From positions 1 through 64,000 of the forward strand of contig CAVTSX010000008.1 of the NCBI GenBank assembly GCA_963737425.1: a DNA stretch of 64,000 nt, read 5' to 3'. Source of the DNA: DASXRA01 sp963737425. GTDB lineage: Bacteria; Actinomycetota; Actinomycetes; Mycobacteriales; Jatrophihabitantaceae. Shown here one piece after another: positions 24,326 to 33,671 of the stretch. The translations under genes and the position numbers were made by a program. The number at the start of each line of letters is the position of its first letter. Within the stretch, counting starts at the first letter, position 1. The notes under the pieces are model-generated. The model was not told the origin of the DNA. It searched no databases and saw nothing but the letters and a program-made list of their open reading frames with translations.

Positions 24326-24367
24326 GGCGCGACGCGGCCTGCCTGTAGACTCGCCGCTCGGCACGAT

Positions 24368-24443
24368 GCGCCCGTAGCTCAACGGATAGAGCACTTGACT
24401 ACGGATCAAGAGGTTGCAGGTTCGAATCCTGCCGGGCGCGCCA
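24368..24443 (+). tRNA. tRNA-Arg (anticodon ACG)
   Basis: A complete 76-base cloverleaf: acceptor GCGCCCG/CGGGCGC, D-arm GCTC/GAGC, anticodon stem CTTGA/TCAAG with loop CTACGGA, T-arm GCAGG/CCTGC around TTCGAAT, and an encoded CCA end. The 3' half is repeated in altered form at 36513-36574, and an integrase relic starts just after it, so it is an attachment site in use. Confidence 0.97.
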
Positions 24444-24451
24444 ACAAATCC

Positions 24452-25090
24452 GGGGCCTGAACCGCCCGAAGCACCGCGAAGCGTGACCGTGACAGCAACG
24501 TTTGACAGCAACCGCACCGTACGAGGCATGTTCAGTCGTCCTCGTGGAACGTAGACGTTCATGGTCATCTCCAGGGCGGTGTGCCCGACGATCTCCATCA
24601 CGACTCGCGGCGGGGCACCCATCGAGAGCAGCAGGCTCACGCAGGTGTGCCGCAGCGCGTGCAGCGGAACCACAGGCACCCCGGCCGTACGGCACTGCGC
24701 GGCGAACATGCGCGAGCAGTTACGCGGATCAATCGGTGTCCCGATCGACGTCGTGAACACGTGCCCGCTGTCCCGCCAGTCCTTGCAACGATCACGCTCG
24801 GCGCCCTGTCGTCGACGGTGCTCGGAGAGCGCGGCCACCACGAACGCAGGCAACGGGATCGTGCGCCCTGAACGGCGGGTCTTGGGCGGAAGCAGCACGA
24901 GCGAGCTGCCCTGACGGTGCAACGAGTGCCGCACTTGCAGGCAGGTGCCGTCCAGGTCGACGTCTTGCCAGCGCAGGCCCAGCTCACGCCACCGGAGATC
25001 GCCGTGTCGATCTTCGCCGAGGCACTGGCCGTGCAGGCCGGACTGCCCGCCGTGTCGCTGCGCGAGCTGGCCGGGCCCATCCAGAATTCG
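24452..25090 (-). pseudogene. Degenerate tyrosine integrase next to tRNA-Arg
   Basis: Integrase catalytic-domain pieces are clear: ELGLRWQDVDLDG, PPKTRRSGRTIPLPAFV, then PLHALRHTCVSLLLSMGA and VMEIVGHTALEMTMNVYV, carrying HxxR, the GH motif and the Tyr. The N-terminal domain and the segment with the first catalytic Arg are missing or frameshifted, and the C-terminus reads through into the tRNA. It is a relic of the element that integrated at this tRNA. Confidence 0.8.
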
Positions 25091-25169
25091 CCGGTCGCCG
25101 CGGACTGAGGCGGCGGGGGAGTTGCGCGAGCGGACAACCACGGCCACCCGTTCAACGGCGGGTCTATCG

Positions 25170-25198
25170 CTAACGGTGTTTCCGGCTGTTTCCGTTAG
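25170..25198. repeat. Dyad with internal direct repeats near the integrase relic
   Basis: CTAACGG (25170-25176) and CCGTTAG (25192-25198) are inverted, and between them TGTTTCCG occurs twice in direct order. It could be a recombinase or repressor binding site left from the decayed element. The rest of 25091-25470 shows no gene. Confidence 0.4.
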
Positions 25199-25470
25199 TA
25201 GGTTTCGGCCGATCCGGTACCGGCGCAGGGCGGCAGTCCTGGTGGGTTGGCCGGGTGTGGCGGCTGCGGCGGGCAGACATCCCTGCCGGTCGGCCTTGAC
25301 ATCGGCGCAAGCAGCTGCGCCGGCGACTGGTCACGAAACCGGACACCGGCGTGCTCATCGACAAGGCCTGCACCCGGCACTGGCGCAGTGGGGACCCGTA
25401 GATCGCCTTCATCGGATCTTCATACGAGTATCGGTCGTTGCCTCACATCCGGTCCGCATGCTCGGAAGTA

Positions 25471-25486
25471 GACACCAGCAGGTGTC
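25471..25486 (+). promoter_or_regulatory. Dyad upstream of the Met-rich protein gene
   Basis: GACACC-AGCA-GGTGTC is a perfect 6-bp inverted repeat ending 19 bases before the start of the exported Met-rich protein. Its place suggests an operator, perhaps for the response regulator encoded downstream, though OmpR-type boxes are usually direct repeats. Confidence 0.4.
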
Positions 25487-25505
25487 GAGAACGGAGCCAG
25501 TAGAG

Positions 25506-25997
25506 ATGAAGCTGAATCGGAAGCGTGTGACGCTTGGCCTGGCGACCCTTGGACTTGTCGCAGGACTCGCCGGCACCGGCGCTGCATTGGCAGCAACCAG
25601 TCCGACTTCCACGACGAGCTCGGCAGCCACAGCGCTCATGGGCAATGGCCACTGCGGCGTGACGACGGGGTCGATGTTCGGTGAGAACTCACCGATGGCG
25701 GCGGTTGCCAGCTACCTCGGGCTCAACCAGACCGACCTGCGCAAACAGATGCAGTCCGGCAAGTCGCTCGCAGACATCGCCGAGGCAAAGGGCAAGTCGG
25801 TAGCCGGGCTCAAGGACGCGATGGTGACGGCCATGAAGCGCAACCTCGACGCCAACACGACACTGACGGCCCAGCAGAAGGCGAACATGCTCGCAGAGAT
25901 GAAAGAGCACCTCGATGCGATGCTGGCCGGGACCTCGATGATGTCCGGTGGCGGCATGGGCTCGATGGGCACCCACATGCGCGGGATGGGGCGATAG
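25506..25997 (+). CDS. Exported Met-rich protein, possible metal binder
   Basis: A 163-residue protein with a signal peptide (basic start, hydrophobic core TLGLATLGLVAGLAG, cleavage near ALAAT). The middle has a domain seen in small exported proteins: VASYLGLNQTDLRKQMQSG, SLADIAEAKGKS, then helices. The last 20 residues carry about seven Met plus a His (MMSGGGMGSMGTHMRGMGR), a pattern suited to Cu(I) or Ag(I). It lies directly before a two-component system whose sensor also has a Met-rich outer loop. Metal binding is inferred. Confidence 0.75.
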   Translation: MKLNRKRVTLGLATLGLVAGLAGTGAALAATSPTSTTSSAATALMGNGHCGVTTGSMFGENSPMAAVASYLGLNQTDLRKQMQSGKSLADIAEAKGKSVAGLKDAMVTAMKRNLDANTTLTAQQKANMLAEMKEHLDAMLAGTSMMSGGGMGSMGTHMRGMGR

Positions 25998-26089
25998 CCC
26001 CGATGCCGGAGATCAATCTCGCGGCCATCGAGCCAAGGTCACCGACGCGGCGGCCCGCGATCCGTAGTCTCCCGGTGAGAGGTGGGCCC

Positions 26090-26779
26090 ATGCGCAGGGT
26101 GCTGGTCGTCGACGACGAGCCACACATCCGCACGGTCCTGCGCCGCTACCTCGAAGCAGACGGCCTCGCCGTGATCGAGGCGGCCGACGGAGAAGCGGCG
26201 CTTGCCGCAATCCGCGAGAACCCGCCTGACCTGGTCCTCCTCGACGTGATGCTGCCGGGAATCGACGGGATCGAGGTGCTGCGCCAACTGCGCAGCTTCA
26301 GCGACGCCTACGTCATTCTGGTCACGGCGCGCACCGAGGAGGTCGACAAGCTCGTCGGTCTCGGGGTCGGCGCGGACGACTACGTGACCAAGCCGTTCAG
26401 CCCGCGCGAGGTCACCGCCCGTGTCAAGGCGGTGCTGCGCCGCGACCGGGCACCGCGTGCGGCCGAGGACGGCACGCTGCGCTTCGAGGGCCTGGCCGTC
26501 GACCCGGCCGGCCGCGAAGTCGCGGCGAACGGGGCAGCGGTGGCACTGTCCAGCCTGGAGTTCGACCTGCTCGCCGCGCTCGCCCGTGCGCCGGGGCGGG
26601 CGTTCTCCCGCGCGCAGTTGCTGCAGCAGGTATGGGGGTACGACTTCTACGGCGATGAGCGGGTCGTCGACGTCCACATCCGCAACCTGCGCCAGCGCCT
26701 CGGCGACGATGCCACCGACCCGCACCTGATCGGCACCGTCCGCGGCGTGGGGTACAAGTTCATCGGCAGGCCGCAGTGA
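26090..26779 (+). CDS. OmpR-family response regulator
   Basis: A 229-residue response regulator: acidic pair in VVDDEP, phosphorylation Asp in LVLLDVMLPG (about 52), Thr in ILVTART, Lys in YVTKPF; then a winged-helix effector domain ending VRGVGYKFIG. The ATG at 26090 follows GAGAGGTGGG; an upstream in-frame start at 26003 is not needed. The stop overlaps the histidine kinase start (GTGA), so both are co-translated. Pairs with the sensor downstream. Confidence 0.95.
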   Translation: MRRVLVVDDEPHIRTVLRRYLEADGLAVIEAADGEAALAAIRENPPDLVLLDVMLPGIDGIEVLRQLRSFSDAYVILVTARTEEVDKLVGLGVGADDYVTKPFSPREVTARVKAVLRRDRAPRAAEDGTLRFEGLAVDPAGREVAANGAAVALSSLEFDLLAALARAPGRAFSRAQLLQQVWGYDFYGDERVVDVHIRNLRQRLGDDATDPHLIGTVRGVGYKFIGRPQ

Positions 26780-27888
26780 CCATGCGCCTGCCGATGCGGC
26801 TGTTCATCTCCTACGCGGGCGTCGCCGTGGTCGGAGCGGTCGTGGCCTACCTGACGATTCGCCTACTTGCCCCACCGCTGTTCGACCACCAGGTCGGCAT
26901 GATGAACGGCGCCGGCATGGCAATGACCACCACGACCGGATCGAGCGTGCACACAGCCTTCGTATCCGCGCTCAACACCGCCCTGATGATCGGAGTGCTG
27001 GCCAGCGTCGTCGCCGCCGCGCTCATCGCCGCTTTCGTCACCCAACGCCTGCTCCGCCCGCTCAACGCGGTGCGAGACGCAACAAGGCAGATCGCCGCGG
27101 GCAGCTACGACGGCACAGTCCCGCTACCTGCCGAGCCGGAACTAGCCGCACTGGCCACCGACGTGAACACCCTCGCCCACGCGCTCGCCGACACCGAATC
27201 ACGACGCACCCGCCTGCTCAGTGAAGTCGCACACGAGATGCGGACCCCACTGACCGCGCTCGACGGCTACGTCGAAGGACTCATCGACGGCGTCTTCCCC
27301 GCTGAACCCGACACGTTCGCGTCCCTCAGCGAGGAGCTACGCCGGCTGCACCGGCTCGCCGACGACCTGTCCAGCCTGTCGCGCGCGGAAGAACAGCGCC
27401 TCGACCTGCGTCCTGTCGACGTCGATCTGGCCGACCTCACCCGCCGCGCAGCCACCCGACTCGCCCCGCAGTTCGAGGATGCGCACGTCGCGCTGACCAT
27501 CAACGCGGACTCGCCGCTGCCCGTCCACGTCGATCCGGACCGGATCACCCAAGTGCTCACCAACCTGCTCGGTAACGCCCTGCTCGCCACGCCCGCAGGC
27601 GGCCGGGTCACCGTCACCGCGCGCGCCGCCGGCAGCCTTGGCGAGGTCACCGTGACCGACACGGGAGTCGGCCTCGACGAAGCGGATCTTGAACGCGTCT
27701 TCGAGCGGTTCTACCGCGCCCCCGGGCAAGCTCGCCGATCTGCCGGGTCAGGCATCGGTCTCACCATCGCTCGCGGAATCGCGCGCGGGCACCACGGAGA
27801 CGTCACCGCATCTTCGGCCGGGCGAGGCCGCGGAGCGAGCTTCACCCTCGCCCTGCCGATACTCTCGCCCGCACGACCAAGCGCCTGA
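26776..27888 (+). CDS. Sensor histidine kinase with a Met-rich extracytoplasmic loop
   Basis: A 370-residue kinase: membrane segment about 12-32, short outer loop (about 33-62) containing MMNGAGMAMTTTTG with four Met and flanking His, second membrane segment about 63-88, HAMP (RLLRPLNAVRDATRQIAAG), H-box VAHEMRTPL (His about 152), N-box NLLGNALLAT, G1 DTGVGLDEADL, F-box FERFYR and G2 GSGIGLTIARG. The Met/His loop suggests monovalent copper or silver sensing, as in CusS-like sensors. It starts at GTG 26776 or ATG 26782. Confidence 0.93.
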   Translation: MTMRLPMRLFISYAGVAVVGAVVAYLTIRLLAPPLFDHQVGMMNGAGMAMTTTTGSSVHTAFVSALNTALMIGVLASVVAAALIAAFVTQRLLRPLNAVRDATRQIAAGSYDGTVPLPAEPELAALATDVNTLAHALADTESRRTRLLSEVAHEMRTPLTALDGYVEGLIDGVFPAEPDTFASLSEELRRLHRLADDLSSLSRAEEQRLDLRPVDVDLADLTRRAATRLAPQFEDAHVALTINADSPLPVHVDPDRITQVLTNLLGNALLATPAGGRVTVTARAAGSLGEVTVTDTGVGLDEADLERVFERFYRAPGQARRSAGSGIGLTIARGIARGHHGDVTASSAGRGRGASFTLALPILSPARPSA

Positions 27889-28251
27889 CGCCGTCAAGAG
27901 CCGTTGGCAGGATCGGCGATGTCTGCGTCTTTGACGGCACCTCCGGAGAGCCCGAGGTCAGCACACCGAGCGCGACTCGCCAAGCCATACACAGTGATCG
28001 CTTCTGATTCCTCGTTTACCTCAATAGCCCGCTCACTGAGAGTCGTGCGGCTACTCGACAGGGGAACCTGTATCCGCCGGGCCGCGCAGCCGACGCTCGC
28101 GCCTACCTGACCCTGCCATGACCGGCACCGCTTCGCTTCGAGCTCCACGTGTCGCGCCGAGATCGTCGAGTTACTGCTCGGGCGGAAGTTCGTCCCCCGC
28201 CGACCACGAGCTGGGCCCGGCCACCGGCACTGTCCGCAGTGGACGGTTCGG
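27889..28251. other. Intergenic stretch with a possible gene remnant
   Basis: No complete gene. On the minus strand, 27897-28085 reads as an open, lower-GC segment (QVPLSSSRTTLSERAIEV, then SEAITVYGLASRARCADLG) that looks protein-like but lacks a supported start and a known family. It could be the tail of a lost gene. The stretch lies between a rightward kinase gene and a leftward TetR gene. Confidence 0.3.
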
Positions 28252-28908
28252 CTAGCTGAGGCCGCGTCGGTCGTCTGTGTGATCGAGGGGTGCCTTGACG
28301 GGCGTTGTGCCGTCGAGGAGCAGGCTGACGAGTTGCTCGGCGAGGCTGTCGGTGACCGGTTCGCCGCTGACGAGTACCCGGTAGAACACGGCGCCGGCGT
28401 ATACGTCGACGAGAAGCTCGGCGTCGACGTCCGGGGGGAGTTCGCCGCGGGCCGCAGCGCGGCGCAGTAGGTCGACCACGACGGAGCGTCGAGGCCGGAT
28501 GATCTGTGCGCGGAACTGTTCGGCCATCGCCGGGTCGCGGACGAGGTCGGCGGCCAGAGCCGGAATGACAGCGCCTTCTGGGCTGCGGGTGAAGGTGTGC
28601 ACCACGCGGCGAATAGCGGTGAGGAGGTCGTGGCGCACGTCGCCGGTCTCGACGAGAGCTGGTGGGGCAAGCGCGGCGCTCAAGGCTTCGATGACCAGCG
28701 CGCCCTTCGTGGGCCACCAGCGGTAGACCGTCGCCTTGCCGACGCCGGCGTGAGCGGCGACGCCTTCGATGGTGAGCGCGGCGTATCCGACGTCGGCCAG
28801 TCGCTGAGTCGTTGCGTCCAGAATCGCCTGGTGGGTACCCGCATTGCGTCGGCGTTGCCGGGTGGTGATGGGCAGTTGACCGGGCGCGGCGGGCGTGGGC
28901 ATCGCCAC
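28252..28908 (-). CDS. TetR-family repressor
   Basis: A 218-residue TetR regulator. The N-terminal HTH is typical: RNAGTHQAILDATTQRLADVGYAAL, TIEGVAAHAGVGKATVYRWW, PTKGALVIEAL. The C-terminal ligand domain matches TetR_C11-like members. The GTG at 28908 has GAGGAG six bases upstream; an ATG two codons later is possible. It is divergent from the MMPL transporter gene, and a 19-bp palindrome lies between them, so it very likely represses itself and the transporter. Confidence 0.92.
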   Translation of the reverse strand: MAMPTPAAPGQLPITTRQRRRNAGTHQAILDATTQRLADVGYAALTIEGVAAHAGVGKATVYRWWPTKGALVIEALSAALAPPALVETGDVRHDLLTAIRRVVHTFTRSPEGAVIPALAADLVRDPAMAEQFRAQIIRPRRSVVVDLLRRAAARGELPPDVDAELLVDVYAGAVFYRVLVSGEPVTDSLAEQLVSLLLDGTTPVKAPLDHTDDRRGLS

Positions 28909-28967
28909 GATGGCTCCTCTTGATGGCCGTGTCACGCTGAACACGACGCCAACGACATTGACCCTAC

Positions 28968-28986
28968 ACGGAACGATACGTTCCGT
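28968..28986. promoter_or_regulatory. TetR operator palindrome
   Basis: ACGGAACG-ATA-CGTTCCGT is a perfect 8-bp inverted repeat, 60 bases upstream of the TetR start and 268 bases before the transporter start. Palindromes of this length in the shared control region are the usual TetR binding sites. The remaining intergenic DNA (28987-29253) shows no gene. Confidence 0.8.
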
Positions 28987-29253
28987 CTTGACTCGGAGGA
29001 AGCCAGCGGCGTAGCCTGCTGCGCGCGCGACCGTTTCTGCAGCGTCGACTCTTCTGTCCGCAAGCCGAAGGCAGCGTCCAGCAAGGCCGACACTGCGGCC
29101 GACCTGACAGGTGCCTTCTTCTCCCGACCAAGCCGTCGCGTCGCACGCACCTGACGGGCCGGGCCGGCGGAAGCGTCGGCGTCCGCCGGCGGGCTGTCGC
29201 CGCGTCGGCGCGGGGGGCCCGAAGCGTGGTCGCCGCGTCATCGGCTAGCGGGG

Positions 29254-31407
29254 GTGGCTGCCGTGTTCCATTCACTCGGGCGCGTCATGTATCGGCGTCG
29301 CCGGCTGGTGCTGGTCGTGTGGCTGGTGGTGTTCGCGGTCGGGATTGTTGTGGGCAGCGCCGTGTTCAACAACCTCAAGGATTCCAACGGGGGTAGCTCA
29401 TCGCCGTCGGTGCAGGGGTTCAAGATTCTCGATGACGCGAGCAGCACCGGTCCGAGCATGGTGGCCGTCGTCGACGGTAAGGCGGTCAACGATCCGGCGA
29501 CCCGGGCGGCCGTCGAGCGAGCAAGCCGATCGGTGTCCGAACTGGCCGGGGTCGTCAGTGTTGCGAACACCTACAACAACACTGATCCGCAGCTACGCGC
29601 CAAGGACGGCACCGCCAGCCTGATCGTCGTCACGGTACGCAAGACCGATGAACCGATGACCGTGCACGATGATGTCGAGCACGTCCGCGGCGTGCTCCAC
29701 AACGCGGTGCCCGGCGCAACAATAAAGGTCGGCGGCGAGCTCGCCGTGTCGCGTGACCAGATGGCGGCAACGCAGTCCGATCTCGTCAAGGGCGAGCTGA
29801 TCGCGCTGCCGATTCTGCTGCTCGCCCTGTTCTTCGTGTTCCACGGCTGGCGCTCCGCGCTGATGCCGGTCATGGGTGCGCTGGTCACGGTGGCCGGCGC
29901 GTTGCTGATCCTGCTGGGCGTCACCAAGATCATCGACGTCGGCGGGTACGCCATCGACGTGGTCGCGCTGTTCGGCATCGCGCTCGCGGTGGACTACAGC
30001 CTGCTGATCGTCAACCGATTCCGGGAGGAACGCGCCGCCGACCCCGGCGGGGACCTCGCCGCGGCGGTGTCCCGTACCGTCGGAACCGCCGGGCGCACGA
30101 TCAGCTTCTCCGCGATGATCGTCATCGCCTCGCTGGCCGGTCTGTTCGTGTTCGACGACCCGACGTTCACCTCCCTGGCCGTCGGAGGTATCGCCACCGT
30201 GCTGGTCGCGCTCGCGGCCGGTCTCACCCTGGTTCCCGCGCTGCTCGCCGCCTGGGGACGAAAGATCAAGCCCGCAGCCGGTCCTGTCACCGACGAAGGC
30301 TTTTTCGGCCGACTTGCCCGCCGCGTGCAACGCCATCCACTCGTCGTCGCGATCGCCGCGGCCGGCATCCTGCTGGCCGCCGCGCTGCCGTTCCTCAGCG
30401 CGAACTATTCCAACGGCGACCCCCGCACGCTGCCGACCTCCTTCGAGAGTCGCGCCGCCAACGACCTGCTCGCCGCCCACTTCCCCGGCACCCAGGCAAA
30501 CCCGATCAAGGTCGTGGCTCGTGTGGCCACCGGCGACCCCCGGGTCACGGCCTACGCCGAACAGCTCAGAGGTCTGCCCGGCGTCGCCAGCGTTGCCATC
30601 GAACAAGGCCTGTCCGGCACCGTGTCAGCGATCGATATCACCCCGACCGGGACGTCACAAGACAGCACCGCCCGAAAGCTCGTCGCGCAACTTCGCGCCA
30701 ACCCACCGCCCTACCCCAGCTACGTCACCGGGTCGGCGGCGTTCCTGATCGACTTCGAGCACCAGATCACCCAGCGGCTGCCCTATGCGCTGCTGCTGAT
30801 CGGGCTGACAACCTTCGTGCTGCTGTTCTTGATGACCGGCTCGGTGCTGGTGCCGATCAAGGCGTTGATCATGAACACGCTGTCTCTCGGCGCGACGTTC
30901 GGCGCGCTGGTGTGGATCTTCCAGGACGGGCACCTATCCGGGCTGCTCGGCTTCACACCGTTCGGCGCGATCGAAGTCTGGGTTCCGGTGGTCGTGTTCG
31001 TGTTCGCGTTCGGCCTGTCCATGGACTACGAGGTCTTCCTGCTGTCCCGCATCAAGGAATGCCACGACGAGGGCTGCGACTCCGACACCGCGGTCGCCCA
31101 CGGGCTACAACGCTCCGGCCGGATCATCACCTCCGCCGCCGCGCTCGTCATGATCGTGTTCCTCGGCTTCGCCGCCGGCGACAGCCTCGGCATCAAGGAA
31201 ATGGGCCTCGCGCTCGCGATCGCCGTCGCCGTGGACGCCACGATCGTGCGCTGCCTGCTCGTACCGGCCACCATGACCCTGCTCGGCAACGCCAACTGGT
31301 GGGCACCGGCACCGCTGCGCCGTATCTACAACCGGTTCGGCCTACGCGAAGCGCCAACAACCCAACCAGGCGTCCCGGCCCAGCCCGAGCGGACACCGAT
31401 TCCCTAG
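29254..31407 (+). CDS. MMPL/RND-family membrane transporter
   Basis: A 717-residue transporter of the MMPL type: a first membrane helix (about 17-38), an outer domain (40-170), five helices including VDYSLLIVNRFREER (proton-relay region), a second outer domain (about 370-510), and a second set of helices containing SMDYEVFLLSRIKE, the mirrored DY motif. Length and inverted-repeat architecture fit. Such proteins export lipids or drugs by proton antiport. The GTG start follows AGCGGG. Controlled by the divergent TetR protein. Confidence 0.92.
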   Translation: MAAVFHSLGRVMYRRRRLVLVVWLVVFAVGIVVGSAVFNNLKDSNGGSSSPSVQGFKILDDASSTGPSMVAVVDGKAVNDPATRAAVERASRSVSELAGVVSVANTYNNTDPQLRAKDGTASLIVVTVRKTDEPMTVHDDVEHVRGVLHNAVPGATIKVGGELAVSRDQMAATQSDLVKGELIALPILLLALFFVFHGWRSALMPVMGALVTVAGALLILLGVTKIIDVGGYAIDVVALFGIALAVDYSLLIVNRFREERAADPGGDLAAAVSRTVGTAGRTISFSAMIVIASLAGLFVFDDPTFTSLAVGGIATVLVALAAGLTLVPALLAAWGRKIKPAAGPVTDEGFFGRLARRVQRHPLVVAIAAAGILLAAALPFLSANYSNGDPRTLPTSFESRAANDLLAAHFPGTQANPIKVVARVATGDPRVTAYAEQLRGLPGVASVAIEQGLSGTVSAIDITPTGTSQDSTARKLVAQLRANPPPYPSYVTGSAAFLIDFEHQITQRLPYALLLIGLTTFVLLFLMTGSVLVPIKALIMNTLSLGATFGALVWIFQDGHLSGLLGFTPFGAIEVWVPVVVFVFAFGLSMDYEVFLLSRIKECHDEGCDSDTAVAHGLQRSGRIITSAAALVMIVFLGFAAGDSLGIKEMGLALAIAVAVDATIVRCLLVPATMTLLGNANWWAPAPLRRIYNRFGLREAPTTQPGVPAQPERTPIP

Positions 31408-31601
31408 CACCACGCGACGCCGGCGGCGAAGGTGTTACCCAACCTCACGCAGCCAGCAACCCGAGCCTCGGGCGAGTCCGCCAGCAGGATCGCCCGTCGC
31501 GGTAGCGTTCGGCCTGTCGAGCCTGAATCTGCCCGTGTCGTAGGAGTAGGTTCCGGCTCGAGTGAGCCGTCGCCTGAGTTTGCTCGGTGAGGTGATAGAT
31601 C

Positions 31602-31994
31602 ATGAGCGCTTTCACGATCGAGTTGGCCAACCGGCCCGGCGAGATGGCGCGGTTATGCGATGTCCTCGCGGCGCGAGGCGTCAACCTTGTCGTATGTGGG
31701 CTCGCGCACGGCGACCGCGGCGTCATGGCATTCATCGCTGACGATGAGGTCGCGGCCCGCGACGCACTGCGGGCGTCTGAGATCGACTACGTCGAGCGGG
31801 AGGCATTGACGGTACGGCTGCAGAATGTTCCCGGCGCTGGCGCAGGTGTATTCCGCACCCTTTTCGAGGCGAACGTAAACCTCGAGGTCTTCCTTCCGGT
31901 GCGAATCTTCGACGATGAGTTCTACGCGGTGATCTGTCCCGACGATATCAGCGCGGCATCGGCCGCGCTCGGCGATCAAGTCGTGACTAGCTGA
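31602..31994 (+). CDS. Tandem ACT-domain protein
   Basis: A 130-residue protein of two ACT-like halves: FTIELANRPGEMARLCDVLAARGVN (about 4-28) and ALTVRLQNVPGAGAGVFRTLFEANVN (about 67-92). ACT domains bind amino acids or small ligands. Stand-alone tandem ACT proteins of this size act as regulators or remain uncharacterised. GAGGTGA precedes the ATG. It is monocistronic: the following 450 bases (31995-32444) show no gene and end at the IS630-type element. Confidence 0.82.
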   Translation: MSAFTIELANRPGEMARLCDVLAARGVNLVVCGLAHGDRGVMAFIADDEVAARDALRASEIDYVEREALTVRLQNVPGAGAGVFRTLFEANVNLEVFLPVRIFDDEFYAVICPDDISAASAALGDQVVTS

Positions 31995-32444
31995 CCATCG
32001 CGAGACTCCAACTGCGACTAGCCGTCCGTAGTCGCAGGATCCGTTTACCGGATGCCGCGCGGCGAGGTTGGACCGATCAATCGTGGCCAGGCAGGTCGGT
32101 GTTGCGGGTAGCCAGTTAGCGCCACCGCTCATAGACCGCGCGATCAGGTGGCATGCAGGCCAAGGTCGCGGGGCCGTGGCCCTGGCGGTTCGTCGGGGTC
32201 GTCGTGGGATGTCACCTGGTTGCCAAGGAAGTTGCCAAGGAATGAGAACCCGTGGGTGTAATCGCCGAAGGCTCCGTGGGGCGCAACGGGGCGCGGGCAG
32301 ACAGCAAGCCCCGCCGACTTTGTAGTGGCGGGCAGGCCCCGACGGGGAGGGTGGGTGGTCGTCGCCGCCGGGGACTCTCGACTTTGTCCTCGCCGCTGGC
32401 GTCCTGCGGCTGGTGAGAGTCGACCAGGTGTTACCTGAGGGCAA

Positions 32445-33587
32445 CTAGTGTCGTGCGCCATTAATTCGTGGTGAAAGTTGTAGGGTTGGCCGGTGGCGAG
32501 GACGGGGCGGCCGAAGGCGTCGTTGGTGTTGAGCGATGCGGAGCGGGAGCAGTTGTTGCGGTGGTCGCGGCGGCGGAAGTCGGCGGCGGGGCTGGCGTTG
32601 CGGTCGCGGATCGTGTTGGCGTGTGCGGTGCCGGGGGCGTTGAACACGCAGGTTGCGGCCGCTGTTGGGGTGGCGCCGAACACGGTGAACAAGTGGCGTC
32701 GACGGTTCGTTGCTGATCGGTTGGACGGGCTGGTCGATGAGCCGCGGCCGGGGCGCCCGCCGGTGGTCAGGGTGGATCAGGTGGAACAGGTCATCGTGGC
32801 CACGCTTGAGTCCACGCCGCCGAACGCGACGCATTGGTCGCGGGCGAAGATGGCCGAGCGCAGCGGGCTGTCCAGGTCGACGATCGGGCGGATCTGGAAG
32901 GCGTTCGAGCTCAAGCCGCACCGTGTCGAGACGTTCAAGCTGTCCACCGACCCGTTGTTCGTGGACAAGGTCTTCGACGTGGTCGGGCTCTATCTCAACC
33001 CGCCCGACGGTGCGGTGGTGCTGTGCGTGGATGAGAAGTCCCAGGTACAGGCACTGGCCCGCTCCCAGCCGGCGTTGCCGATGATGGCGGGCATGCCCGA
33101 GCGGCGCACCCATGATTACGTCCGGCACGGTGTCACCAGCCTGTTCGCGGCGTTCAACACCGCCGACGGCACCGTGATCAGCTCCTTGCACCGCCGGCAC
33201 CGCACGATCGAGTTCAAGAAGTTCCTGGCCAAGATCGATACCGAGGTCCCCGGCCATCTCGACGTGCACCTGGTGGCCGACAACTACGGCACCCACAAGA
33301 GCCCGGCGATCAAGGCATGGCTCGCCGCCCATCCACGCTTCCACATGCACCACACGCCGACCTACTCCAGCTGGATCAACCAGGTCGAACGCTGGTTCGC
33401 CTACCTCACCAGCGACCTGCTGCAACGCGGCGACCACCGCAGCGTGCCCGCATTGGAGAAAGACATCCGATCTTGGATCAACAACTGGAACGAGAACCCG
33501 AAGCCGTTCATCTGGACCAAGACCGCCGACCAGATCCTCGAATCACTCGGCCGACTTATCGCACGAATTAATGGCGCACGACACTAG
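32445..33587 (+). mobile_element. IS630-family insertion sequence, complete
   Basis: Terminal inverted repeats of 26 bases match perfectly: 32445-32470 against 33562-33587, each starting CTAGTGTCGTGCGCC read inward. The ends fall in CTAG on both sides, in line with the TA target duplication of IS630 elements. One transposase gene fills the interior and its stop codon lies inside the right repeat. Perfect ends and an intact gene suggest recent insertion. Confidence 0.92.
32493..33587 (+). CDS. IS630-family transposase
   Basis: A 364-residue DDE transposase: N-terminal HTH (LSDAEREQLLRWSRRRKSA, then AAAVGVAPNTVNKWRRRF), linker and a DDE catalytic core with Asp in VVLCVDEKSQVQAL, Asp in LVADNYGTHK and Glu in SSWINQVERWFA. 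Full length and without frameshift, unlike many IS630 copies that are split. The start is GTG at 32493. The C-terminus (LIARINGARH) is encoded by the right terminal repeat. Confidence 0.93.
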   Translation: MARTGRPKASLVLSDAEREQLLRWSRRRKSAAGLALRSRIVLACAVPGALNTQVAAAVGVAPNTVNKWRRRFVADRLDGLVDEPRPGRPPVVRVDQVEQVIVATLESTPPNATHWSRAKMAERSGLSRSTIGRIWKAFELKPHRVETFKLSTDPLFVDKVFDVVGLYLNPPDGAVVLCVDEKSQVQALARSQPALPMMAGMPERRTHDYVRHGVTSLFAAFNTADGTVISSLHRRHRTIEFKKFLAKIDTEVPGHLDVHLVADNYGTHKSPAIKAWLAAHPRFHMHHTPTYSSWINQVERWFAYLTSDLLQRGDHRSVPALEKDIRSWINNWNENPKPFIWTKTADQILESLGRLIARINGARH

Positions 33588-33671
33588 TTTGGGCGTACGT
33601 AAGGTTTGCACATGGATCCGGAACGTCTGTTCGGATGAGCTCGGGAATGGTCATGGGCAACTTCGGGCGGC

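Noticed and set aside
23741..25147. A 468-codon frame joining an integrase-like part and a MarR regulator
   Set aside because: The frame runs through the tRNA-Arg gene. The middle part is the antisense of the tRNA, and the MarR protein has its own start at 24325.
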